Shown here piece after piece: positions 56,224 through 64,000 of a stretch of DNA of 64,000 nt. Below the pieces are notes generated by a model. It saw only the letters and a list, made by a program, of their open reading frames with translations, was not told the DNA's origin and searched no databases. Origin of the DNA: Flavobacteriales bacterium (GTDB lineage Bacteria > Bacteroidota > Bacteroidia > Flavobacteriales_F > PHOS-HE28); assembly GCA_016788205.1 (NCBI GenBank), contig JAEUTA010000023.1, positions 1 through 64,000 on the forward strand, given 5' to 3'. How positions within the stretch are numbered: the first letter of the stretch is position 1; each line of letters opens with the position of its first letter. The position numbers and the translations under genes are program-made.

Positions 56224-57524
56224 GAAGAAGCATACTCCTCCCCTTCCTGCTCGCTCCGTTCACGCTGCTCGCACAGGAGATCTATTTCCCGCCAACGACA
56301 GGCGACACCTGGGAGACCACCGACCCTGCCTCCCTCGGCTGGTGTACCGATCAGATGCCAGCGTTGTTGGACTTCCTGGAAAGCAGCAACAGCAAGGCTT
56401 TCATCGTGCTGAAGGACGGCCGCATCGTGATCGAGGAGTACTTCGGCACGTTCGAACAGGACAGTTCCTGGTATTGGGCATCCGCTGGCAAAAGCCTCAC
56501 TGCATTCCTCGTGGGGTTAGCCCAGCAAGACGGACTTCTGGATATCGACGAGCCGAGCAGCACCTACCTCGGTGAAGGGTGGACGAGTTGCACACCGGAA
56601 CAAGAAGCAGCGATCACTGTCCGGCATCAACTAACGATGACCACCGGTTTGAACGACACCACTGGTGATCTCGACTGCACCGACCCTGAATGCCTGCAGT
56701 ACCTCGCGGATCCGGGCACACGTTGGGCCTACTATAACGCGCCCTACACCAAGCTCGATGGCGTCATCACCGGGGCCACCGGGCAGAACCTGAACGGCTA
56801 CGTGTACAACAAACTCGGCCAGACGATCGGCCTTCTCGGCTTGTACCTGCCACTCGGCTACAATAATGTCTTCTTCAGCACACCCCGCGTAATGGCGCGT
56901 TTCGGACTGCTCGCCATGAACGGAGGCGAATGGAACGGCACACCGATCATGTCCGACACGGACTACTTCACCAACATGACCACCCCTTCGCAAGAGATCA
57001 ACCCGGCATACGGCTATCTGTGGTGGTTGAACGGTCAGGAGGACTTCATGCTTCCGGGGCTACAGGTGAGTTTCCCCGGCCCCTTGATGCCGGACGCGCC
57101 GCAGGAGGCGTACAGCGCGATGGGCAAGAATGGCCAGATCATCAACGTGGTCCCTTCAGAGGGTCTGGTCGTCATTCGCATGGGCGATCTACCCGGCGGC
57201 ATCTTCGTACCTAACGTCTACAACAACGATATCTGGGAACGTTTGAACGCCGTGATCTGCACGTCAACGGGCATCAGCGATCGCAATGCCAAGAAGATGG
57301 ATGTATACCCGAACCCCACGACAGGGCTGGTCCGCTTGGCCGATGCGACGAATAATTCAAATGCGGAGGTCATCGCTGCCGATGGGAGGATGACAGGGAT
57401 GCCGTTGCTGAATGGAACGCTTGACCTGGGCGGTTTCCCAGCGGGCATCTATCTCATCCGGATACGGAACCTGACCGGGAAAATGACCGTTCATCGGGTG
57501 ATCGTGAGCAGTTCCGGTCAGTAG
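56220..57524 (+). CDS. Secreted serine hydrolase (beta-lactamase/class C type) with T9SS signal
   Basis: 434 residues: a signal peptide (about 1-18, ending LLAQ), then a serine beta-lactamase-like fold. The SxxK motif is WYWASAGKSLTAFLVG; the second motif is YYNAPYTKLDG (Y-x-N). The last about 80 residues are a T9SS type A domain (MDVYPNPTTGLVRLADATNN ... GGFPAGIYLIRIRN ... VIVSSS). Such esterase/peptidase-like proteins are exported to the cell surface. It overlaps the GT87 gene by 4 bp. Confidence 0.85.
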   Translation: MRRSILLPFLLAPFTLLAQEIYFPPTTGDTWETTDPASLGWCTDQMPALLDFLESSNSKAFIVLKDGRIVIEEYFGTFEQDSSWYWASAGKSLTAFLVGLAQQDGLLDIDEPSSTYLGEGWTSCTPEQEAAITVRHQLTMTTGLNDTTGDLDCTDPECLQYLADPGTRWAYYNAPYTKLDGVITGATGQNLNGYVYNKLGQTIGLLGLYLPLGYNNVFFSTPRVMARFGLLAMNGGEWNGTPIMSDTDYFTNMTTPSQEINPAYGYLWWLNGQEDFMLPGLQVSFPGPLMPDAPQEAYSAMGKNGQIINVVPSEGLVVIRMGDLPGGIFVPNVYNNDIWERLNAVICTSTGISDRNAKKMDVYPNPTTGLVRLADATNNSNAEVIAADGRMTGMPLLNGTLDLGGFPAGIYLIRIRNLTGKMTVHRVIVSSSGQ

Positions 57525-57579
57525 CACCATTGCGCCATATCGTCGGAGTCGCCGATCTTCGTGGGACTTACCACCTCCC

Positions 57580-58933
57580 ATGACCACCTTCGGCATCGTT
57601 CTGATCCTTGCAGCGCTCATTCTACTGCTGCTCACACCGGTCCTGATCCGCATTCGGCAGCGACAAGAGGCGGAAGGCAGCCCGGCGAACAAGCGCATGA
57701 ACGCGTTGTCGGCCTTCTTCGCGCTCTTCTCCCTGCGCTCCATCATCGGGCTGTTCGTGGCCGGGGTGGCGCTCGTCTTCCTGCCCTATCTATTCTTCTG
57801 GGCCGAGCCTAGGTACCAGTATTTCGTAGTGTTCCCCCAACGGAAGCAAGAAAGCCGTCCTGAATGAAGGCATCACGTGGCGCGGCTTCGCGAAGGTGAC
57901 GCCCTGGCAGAAGTTCATCGATGTGAAAGTGGTTGACGAAACCGAACCGAAAAGCGAGATCGAAGGCCCGATGCGCCCGATCCCCGTGCGCTTCATCGAT
58001 CAGGTGACCGCCACGGTCAAAGTGAGCACACGCTTCCAGCTACCGGCCGATGAACAATCGTTCCTGGAACTCGCCGTCGAATTCCGTTCGTTGCAGAACC
58101 TCGTGCAGACCACCTTGGTGCCCACGGTGCGTGAAGTCGTGAGCAACACGGGTTACATGTTCGCCGCACAGGATTACATCTCGGGCTCTGCTTCCGACTT
58201 CCGTGTGGCCGTGGATGATCAATTGAAGCTCGGCACGTACAGCGTGGAGAAGATCGAGTTCCGCGATACGGTGCTCACATCCATCGAAACAGAGGCGCGT
58301 GAGATCAAGGAGATACGCACGCGCTATGAAGTGAAGAAGCGCATCGGTGCCGATGGCAAGACCCAACGCGTGCCGCACGACATCAACGAGAACAAGATCC
58401 TCGTGGCCCAGGTGATCGTGGATGATGTGGTACTGGAAGAAGCGTTCAAGGAGCGCCTCGAAGCCCAACGCGACGAAAGTGCGAAACGCCAGTTGGAACA
58501 ACAGAAGATCAAGACCGCGAAGGATGCACAAGCGCGCATCATCGCCGAAGGTGAGCGCGACAAGGCCGCCGAACGCGTGGAGCAGGAGAAGGAACAGGTG
58601 AAGGCGCTGATCGCCATCGAGACCCTGTTGAAACAGGAGAGCACCAACAAACAACTCGCCGAGATCGCCCTGCAGACCGAAAAGCTGAAAGCCGACGCCG
58701 AGCGAGTGAAGGCCGATGCCGAGAGCTACAAGAACGCCAAACTGGTGAGTGCCGGTCTAACCCCGCAGGAGAAGGCCACCTTCAAGAAGGAGACCGCGAT
58801 CGGCGTGGCCGCGGAGTTCGCGAAGATCACGTTCCCGAAGACCATGATCATGGCCGATCAAAAAGGCGGGTCACCGCTGGAAAGCCTGATCGGTGCATCG
58901 ATGGCGAAGCAGTTGCTGGACCAGGGCGACTAG
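57580..58933 (+). pseudogene. SPFH/prohibitin-like membrane protein, split by a frameshift
   Basis: One gene in two frames. The first part (57580-57867) has N-terminal helices and reads through YQYFVVFPQ; the second (57896-58933) carries the SPFH domain and a long coiled coil (AFKERLEAQRDESAKRQLEQ ... ALIAIETLLKQ). Removing one C from the CCCCC run at 57834-57838 joins them smoothly, giving VFPNGSKKAVLNEGITWRGF before the second part. A sequencing or assembly error in the C run, a recent mutation, or programmed slippage are all possible. SPFH proteins organise membrane domains. Followed by the convergent phospholipase gene. Confidence 0.8.
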
Positions 58934-58935
58934 GT

Positions 58936-59832
58936 CTACATCCACTCCATCAGGGAGAAGCCCACGCCAACCATCGTCTGCCGGTGGTTATAGTCGATCA
59001 TGCTCTCGCCGTTGCCGGTGAAGAACTGCAGATGCGCCTTGAAGTAGCCGGTAACGGGAATGGCCCAATCCAACTGGACGGATGCATGTCCGCGCTTGAA
59101 GTCCAGCGAATGCCGGGCCAGCGCGCTGATCTGGTGGCCTTTGCGTGAATGCACCACGAGCAGATCGCCGCGCCCGATGTACTCATCGATGCGCGGGTTC
59201 TCGTCCACGGCGATGTCCTCCTTCACGCGCATCCAAGGGCGTAGCAGAATGGCCCAATTCTCCCGCTCAAAACCGACCTGACCGATCACGCGGTTCCAAC
59301 TGCGGGTGAGGTAGAAACTGCGCCCATTGCTCTGGTGGTTCACGCCGCCACCGAGCATCGTCATGCGGAAGCCGAGCAACTTCACGTTCGTGCGGAAATT
59401 GAGGATCGCCTCCGGCTCATAGTTCGTCTCGCGGAACAGCCGTGAGAGGTTTGCGTTGTACATCTGCCAGCGCGAGCTCTGCGTGTAACCCAGCCACAGA
59501 TCACCGTTGTGCCCAAAAATGCCGCGCCACACCTTGAACTTGAAGCTGAACTGGAACTTGAACTCCAGCGGCTGCAAGGGAATGGAAGCCGGTAACGACG
59601 TTTGTGGATTGTCCGTGGTCGGTTGCTCGTTGGGGTTGCTGCTCCAATAGGCCGGCAGGAAGTACACCGGCTTGTGCGGCCGTATCAGGAAGTTGGCCTT
59701 CTGCGTGGTGTCCGAAAGTTCCCAGCGGGAGGTGAGGCTGGCATCTTCTTCTAGAACGTTCAACTGCGCGGAGCACCATGTTGGAATAGCGAGAAGGGTG
59801 CATAGCAGCACCTTGCCGGGAGAGATGGGCAT
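58936..59832 (-). CDS. pldA: Outer-membrane phospholipase A
   Basis: 298 residues with a signal peptide (ending CSAQ). It matches OMPLA: YTQSSRWQMYNANLSRLFRETNYEPEAIL, and the catalytic His-Ser region GGGVNHQSNGRSFYLTRSWNR, with Ser following NHQ and Asn nearby. The barrel strands end in VGVGFSLMEW. It hydrolyses phospholipids in the outer membrane and is normally a dormant dimer activated by Ca2+ and membrane damage. TACTTTCA lies just 5' of the ATG at 59832. Convergent with the SPFH gene. Confidence 0.9.
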   Translation of the reverse strand: MPISPGKVLLCTLLAIPTWCSAQLNVLEEDASLTSRWELSDTTQKANFLIRPHKPVYFLPAYWSSNPNEQPTTDNPQTSLPASIPLQPLEFKFQFSFKFKVWRGIFGHNGDLWLGYTQSSRWQMYNANLSRLFRETNYEPEAILNFRTNVKLLGFRMTMLGGGVNHQSNGRSFYLTRSWNRVIGQVGFERENWAILLRPWMRVKEDIAVDENPRIDEYIGRGDLLVVHSRKGHQISALARHSLDFKRGHASVQLDWAIPVTGYFKAHLQFFTGNGESMIDYNHRQTMVGVGFSLMEWM

Positions 59833-60004
59833 GGGGTGAAAGTAGCTAAGGCAAAAGTGGGTGATGCTTCCGCATCGCTTCACACATTCCCCTCGCTTAA
59901 ATTGTGCTACTCACGTGCAACCAATCCCTTCAACAAAACAGGTTTTGGCCTTCAAGGCGCTCAATCGAGACATCGATGGATGAACCATTCATTGGGCCAC
60001 TGAC

Positions 60005-60412
60005 ATGCTCTCAGCAGGTTCTGACACTGAGCACTTAAGGATCCTTGCGGGAGAACATGAGCCCTTCGATCAGTTCTACCTCCATGGACTTGTGGATAAG
60101 GTCCTCACAGAACTAGGCCTGTCATATGCCGATAAAGATCAGACCATTAAGAACTACGCCATCTACCTCATCGAACTCGTTCTTTCGAAAGAGCTGGACA
60201 CATTTGAAGCGACCACAAGGTTGAAAAACATCTACGTCGAGAACGGCTATGAAAGCTACTTGCACGATTTCCACCTCTTGTATCTCGCCAAGTATGACTT
60301 GATCCACTGGGGCGACCAACACTACTGGGATGGTGCGTCCAAAGAGAACATCGACCAGATCATGTTAGACTACTTCTGGCAGTGGCGCTCTAAGAACTCC
60401 GAAACCCGATAG
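60005..60412 (+). CDS. Hypothetical protein
   Basis: 135 residues, helical and acidic (EPFDQFYLHGLVDKVLTELGLSYADKDQTIKNYAIYLIELVLSKELDTFEATTRLKNIYVENGYESYL). Not recognised. Less GC-rich than its neighbours, suggesting recent acquisition. It lies alone between the phospholipase and ornithine aminotransferase genes. Confidence 0.6.
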   Translation: MLSAGSDTEHLRILAGEHEPFDQFYLHGLVDKVLTELGLSYADKDQTIKNYAIYLIELVLSKELDTFEATTRLKNIYVENGYESYLHDFHLLYLAKYDLIHWGDQHYWDGASKENIDQIMLDYFWQWRSKNSETR

Positions 60413-60449
60413 CCTACAGGTATTTCGAACGTTCGAGTGGACCGAAATC

Positions 60450-61703
60450 CTACGCGAACTGCCGCACGCTCAACGCGATGATGCGGCAGCACTCCAGCAA
60501 CTGCTCTTCGGTGATCACCAAGGGCGGTGCGAAACGAATGATGTCGCCGTGCGTGGGTTTGGCGAGCAGGCCATTGTCGCGCAGCAGCAAGCACAGCTCC
60601 CATGCGGTCTTCGGTGAACCATCACTGGCCTTACGCGGCTCGATGACCACAGCGTTCAGCAGGCCCTTGCCGCGCACGAGCTTCACGTAGTCGAACTCGT
60701 CCACCAGCTTCTGCATCTCGCTGCGGAAGAGCTGCCCGAGGCGTTCAGCGTTCTCGGCGAGCTTTTCCTCCTTCACGATGTCCAGCGCTTCCATGGCGAG
60801 GCGTGCGGCCATGGGGTTGCCACCGAAGGTGCTACCGTGGCTACCGGGGATGAAGACGTCCATCACCGCGTTATCGGCCAGCACGATGCTCACCGGATAC
60901 ATACCACCGCTCACCGCTTTGCCGAGGATCACCACATCCGGGCGTTCGCCGCTGTGTTCGCTGCACAATAGGCGGCCCGTGCGCGCGATGCCCGTCTGTA
61001 CTTCATCGGCCATGAAAAGCACGTTCTTCGAGCGACACAGGCGAATGGCGCTGCCGATGAAATCCGCATCGGGAACGAACACGCCTGCTTCACCCTGGAT
61101 GGGCTCCACGAGGAACGCGCAAACCGTGGGATCGGTCAACGCCTGTTCCAGCGCGGGGATATCGTTGTAGGGAATGGTGACGAAACCAGCGGTGTATGGC
61201 CCGAAACGCGTGTTGCTGTCCGGATCCGTGCTGGCGCTGATGATGGTGATGGTGCGTCCGTGGAAGTTGCCCGCGCACACGATGATCTTCGCTTGATCCT
61301 TGGCGATGCCCTTCTTCTCGTAGCCCCAACGGCGGGCCATCTTGATCGCCGTTTCCACCGCTTCAGCGCCGGTGTTCATGGGCAGCATCTTCTCATACCC
61401 GAAGGTGATGCAGACGTATTCCGCGTAAGTACCCAGCTTGCTGTTGTAGAACGCGCGTGAGGTCAGTGTGATCTCGCCGGCCTGTTCCTGCATTGCCTTC
61501 ACCAAGCGCGGGTGGCAGTGGCCCTGGTTCACGGCACTGTAGGCACTGAGGAAGTCGTAGTAGCGCTTGCCTTCCACATCCCAAACGAAGACGCCCTGCC
61601 CACGATCCAACACCACCGGCAGTGGATGGTAGTTGTGCGCCCCGTAACGTTCCTCCAATTCGATGGACTGCTGGGTCTTAGTGCGGATGCTGGTCTCTTG
61701 CAT
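60450..61703 (-). CDS. rocD: Ornithine aminotransferase
   Basis: 417 residues, class III PLP aminotransferase. PLP-binding Lys is in [19 protein letters not shown], with the [19 protein letters not shown] motif [17 protein letters not shown] and substrate region [20 protein letters not shown]. Converts ornithine and 2-oxoglutarate to glutamate semialdehyde and glutamate, linking arginine and proline metabolism. ATG 61703 is preferred to the frame's 61808 end; the intervening codons look non-coding. A divergent promoter pair separates it from rlmD. Confidence 0.93.
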   Translation of the reverse strand: MQETSIRTKTQQSIELEERYGAHNYHPLPVVLDRGQGVFVWDVEGKRYYDFLSAYSAVNQGHCHPRLVKAMQEQAGEITLTSRAFYNSKLGTYAEYVCITFGYEKMLPMNTGAEAVETAIKMARRWGYEKKGIAKDQAKIIVCAGNFHGRTITIISASTDPDSNTRFGPYTAGFVTIPYNDIPALEQALTDPTVCAFLVEPIQGEAGVFVPDADFIGSAIRLCRSKNVLFMADEVQTGIARTGRLLCSEHSGERPDVVILGKAVSGGMYPVSIVLADNAVMDVFIPGSHGSTFGGNPMAARLAMEALDIVKEEKLAENAERLGQLFRSEMQKLVDEFDYVKLVRGKGLLNAVVIEPRKASDGSPKTAWELCLLLRDNGLLAKPTHGDIIRFAPPLVITEEQLLECCRIIALSVRQFA

Positions 61704-61740
61704 GGCTTGATAGACGCGGCTTGCCTGCCTGACGGGGCCG

Positions 61741-61748
61741 CAAAAGTA
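61741..61748 (-). promoter_or_regulatory. Candidate -7 box of rocD
   Basis: On the minus strand TACTTTTG, an exact TAnnTTTG match, 37 bp upstream of the rocD ATG. Confidence 0.45.
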
Positions 61749-61751
61749 GGG

Positions 61752-61759
61752 TATCTTCG
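61752..61759 (+). promoter_or_regulatory. Candidate -7 box of rlmD
   Basis: TATCTTCG, a TAnnTTTG-like box, 54 bp upstream of the rlmD ATG at 61814; divergent from the rocD box 3 bp away. Confidence 0.4.
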
Positions 61760-61813
61760 CCGCCCTGTTGATGCGATGCCCTTTCGCAACGCACCGCACC
61801 TGGACCATACCGC

Positions 61814-63244
61814 ATGCGCCGTAGCAAGAACAAGGAACCGCTCTTCTTCGAGAACCTGACCATTGAAAGCGCCGGTGCGCAAGGCAAGGCCATCGCCAAG
61901 CACGAAGGCATGGTGGTGTTCATCACTGGTGCGGTTCCGGGCGATGTGGTGGATGTACGCGTCACCAAGAAGAAGAGCAACTACGCCGAAGCGATCACCT
62001 CGCGCATCGTATCGCCATCGCCGGACCGCATTCCTGCGTTCTGCGAGCACTTCGGCACGTGTGGTGGCTGCAAGTGGCAGGACCTCTCCTATCCCAAACA
62101 GCTACAGTACAAGCAACAACAGGTGATCGACAACCTGGAGCGTTTGGGTGGATTGCAACTGCCGCCGGTGACACCGATCATGGCCTCACGGGGTCTGCGG
62201 CACTACCGCAACAAGCTCGAATTCTCATTCTGCAACAGCCGGTGGTTCACGAAGGAGGAAGTGGACAACGACCAACGTGGCGACGACAAGAACGCCTTGG
62301 GTTTCCATATCCCCATGCGGTTCGATCGTGTCTTGGACATCCGGGAATGCCACTTGCAACCTGAACCAAGCGATAGCATCCGCAACTTCTTCCGCGAACA
62401 CGCACGCAAGCACGGCCTCTCCTTCTACGATCCCCGGGCGCATGTCGGCTTCCTGCGCACTTTGCTGATCCGCACCACGACCACCGGTGAATGCATGGTA
62501 TTGCTGGCCGTTGGGCATGAAGACGTGGACGCGCGCGAACGCATGCTCAGCGAGCTCGTTGAGCGTTTCCCGCAGCTCACCAGCGTGCTGTGGACGGTGA
62601 ACACGAAGAAGAACGACACGATCTACGACCTCGACATCCACGTGTTCCATGGCCGTGATCACCTAGTGGAAGAACTACCCGACGGTCCCGGTGGTCGTCC
62701 GCTGAAATTCCGCATCGGCCCAAAGACCTTCTTCCAGACCAACCCACAGCAGACCATCGCCATGTACCGCCTCACACGCGATCTCGCTGGGCTTACCGGC
62801 GAAGAGAACGTGTACGACCTCTACTGCGGCGCGGGCAGCATCACACTCTACCTCGCAGCGAAAGCGAAGCACGTCGCCGGCGTGGAACTCGTCCCTGAAA
62901 GTGTGGCCGATGCGCGCGTGAACGCCGACCTGAACGGCATCACGAACGTGAGCTTCACCAGTGGCGACATGAAGAAGGTGATGGACGCCGCCTTCGTGCA
63001 GCGGAACGGTAAGCCCGATGTGGTGGTGACCGATCCGCCCCGCGCAGGTATGGACGAGCCCGTGGTGCGCCACTTGCTCGAACTGGCGCCACCACGCATC
63101 GTGTATGTGAGCTGCAACCCGGCTACACAGGCACGCGATCTCGCCATCCTGAACGATACCTACCGCATCGATTTCGTGCAGCCGGTGGATATGTTCCCGC
63201 ACACCTACCATGTGGAGAACGTGGTGCGCCTGGTGAAGCGCTGA
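61814..63244 (+). CDS. rlmD: 23S rRNA (uracil-1939-C5)-methyltransferase RlmD
   Basis: 476 residues. There is an N-terminal TRAM domain ([46 protein letters not shown]), the Fe-S cysteines in [13 protein letters not shown] with a fourth Cys in [10 protein letters not shown], and a SAM-binding/catalytic domain ([14 protein letters not shown] ... [15 protein letters not shown]) ending with the nucleophile Cys in [13 protein letters not shown]. It methylates a uridine of 23S rRNA. Divergent from rocD. Confidence 0.9.
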   Translation: MRRSKNKEPLFFENLTIESAGAQGKAIAKHEGMVVFITGAVPGDVVDVRVTKKKSNYAEAITSRIVSPSPDRIPAFCEHFGTCGGCKWQDLSYPKQLQYKQQQVIDNLERLGGLQLPPVTPIMASRGLRHYRNKLEFSFCNSRWFTKEEVDNDQRGDDKNALGFHIPMRFDRVLDIRECHLQPEPSDSIRNFFREHARKHGLSFYDPRAHVGFLRTLLIRTTTTGECMVLLAVGHEDVDARERMLSELVERFPQLTSVLWTVNTKKNDTIYDLDIHVFHGRDHLVEELPDGPGGRPLKFRIGPKTFFQTNPQQTIAMYRLTRDLAGLTGEENVYDLYCGAGSITLYLAAKAKHVAGVELVPESVADARVNADLNGITNVSFTSGDMKKVMDAAFVQRNGKPDVVVTDPPRAGMDEPVVRHLLELAPPRIVYVSCNPATQARDLAILNDTYRIDFVQPVDMFPHTYHVENVVRLVKR

Positions 63245-63291
63245 GCGTACTTCACATTCCTTGATCAACTTCGCGATCCCAACCACTCCCC

Positions 63292-64000
63292 ATGCCTACC
63301 CTGTTCCGCACTGTACAACTCTTCGGCGCGCTTTTGACCGCCGGGATGCTCTCGGCCCAGACCGTCACCGACCAGTACATCGAACTCACCGTTACGGACA
63401 CCATGTCCATGAAGGTGAAACGCATCTCCTACTCCTTTACGCCGCAAGCTGCCGAGATGCACAGCGATGCCGTGTACGAGGAAAGCGACGATTGGGAAAA
63501 GGTGCAGAAGAAGATTGCCGAGGAATCACGAGAGAAGGCCGACAAGCTGAAGGCGAAACTGACGAAGGAAGGCTTCAAACTCTCCGATGCTGCCGCCGTC
63601 GGTTATGGTGACTACACGATCAGCTCCTACGAGGACATGAGCGAAGAAGCAGCAAGCGTGGATGTGGAACTCGCCAACGAAGCGGAATTGAAACGCTTGG
63701 TGACCTACCTGCGCAACGAAGGCAAGGGCGATGGCCACGTGAGCCGTTGGGACTACGAACCCACCGCTGGCAACGAGGTGGAATTGATGCAACGCCTCTT
63801 CAAACGGGCCGAAGAACAAGCGCGTACCGTGGCAACGTTGGGTGGCCGCAAGCTCGGCAAACTGCTTACCGCACACGCACCGGGCAGCGGCACCGGCCTT
63901 ACCTGGCTGGACAGCATCATGGAAATGGCCAAGCAGGAGATGATGAAAAGCGAACTTGGTCGCAACCCGGAGTTCTTCAATATGCGTCAGCGCTCGCTGA
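63292..64000 (+). CDS. Secreted SIMPL-domain-like protein (truncated by the window end)
   Basis: The first 236 residues of a protein that runs off the window with no stop. A signal peptide (about 1-23, ending LSAQ) is followed by an N-terminal SIMPL/DUF541-like pattern: repeated beta-alpha units with EEASREKADKLKAKLTKEGFKL-type helices and ... ELMQRLFKRAEEQARTVATLGGRKLGKLL. SIMPL proteins are periplasmic and of uncertain role. The start at 63292 is the ATG of the hydrophobic leader, 47 bp past the rlmD stop. Confidence 0.6.
   Translation, partial: MPTLFRTVQLFGALLTAGMLSAQTVTDQYIELTVTDTMSMKVKRISYSFTPQAAEMHSDAVYEESDDWEKVQKKIAEESREKADKLKAKLTKEGFKLSDAAAVGYGDYTISSYEDMSEEAASVDVELANEAELKRLVTYLRNEGKGDGHVSRWDYEPTAGNEVELMQRLFKRAEEQARTVATLGGRKLGKLLTAHAPGSGTGLTWLDSIMEMAKQEMMKSELGRNPEFFNMRQRSL

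Noticed and set aside
1..64000. CRISPR array
   Set aside because: The repeats are long, irregularly spaced and separated by genes; no short regular repeat-spacer pattern is present.

Overview
The window is GC-rich DNA from a Bacteroidota chromosome, probably a high-GC flavobacterial-type lineage. Four secreted proteins carry type IX secretion (T9SS) C-terminal sorting domains. Other lineage markers are a gliding-motility-type C-terminus, DUF5777/YceI/cytochrome-like lipoprotein operons, LytTR two-component signalling with a beta-propeller sensor, bacillithiol synthesis (BshB1) and TAnnTTTG-like promoter boxes. No rRNA, CRISPR array or complete insertion sequence was seen; one tRNA-Ser(CGA) and one tRNA-His(GTG) are present.

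Region 1 (1-13.2 kb) is accessory. It opens with the 3' tail of an IS3-type transposase. It then holds unrelated small genes: a secreted phage-collar-like protein, an SseB-like protein, a membrane protein, a TIR-domain protein, an FN3 protein, a T9SS propeller, an RES-like protein and several unknowns. Nearly every one has, just 3' of its stop codon, a copy of a hairpin-rich dispersed repeat about 100-230 bp long, always in the same orientation. In three cases the repeat's first bases (TAG) are the stop codon of the gene or gene fragment. Truncated gene copies lie around one repeat (12.86-13.2 kb). This cassette-like layout is the most unusual feature of the window.

Region 2 (13.3-26.9 kb) holds ordinary regulators and envelope genes: a lipoprotein globin, AraC and Crp-like regulators, VOC and SRPBCC proteins, TonB-C proteins, a rhomboid protease, a UbiA-like protein and a T9SS type B adhesin-like protein. 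Inside it a 2.4-kb segment (16,204-18,612) of less GC-rich hypothetical genes is bounded by 27-bp inverted repeats that match at 26 positions, like a non-autonomous mobile element.

Region 3 (27-46.9 kb) holds three tandem POT peptide transporters, a thioredoxin-like protein, citrate synthase and a universal stress protein. Next come a five-gene minus-strand operon (two cytochrome-like lipoproteins, an OB-fold protein, YceI, DUF5777 barrel) and a YceI/propeller-histidine-kinase/LytTR operon. A T9SS-exported alpha/beta hydrolase, NhaA and a CDF cation exporter follow.

Region 4 (47-64 kb) begins with a GT4 glycosyltransferase / GINT1-like protein / flippase trio, converging on bshB1 and a lipoprotein glutathione peroxidase. 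After these come several small secreted proteins, a GT87 protein, a T9SS serine hydrolase and an SPFH protein split by a frameshift in a C run. The window ends with phospholipase A, ornithine aminotransferase, RlmD and the start of a SIMPL-like secreted protein that runs off the edge.
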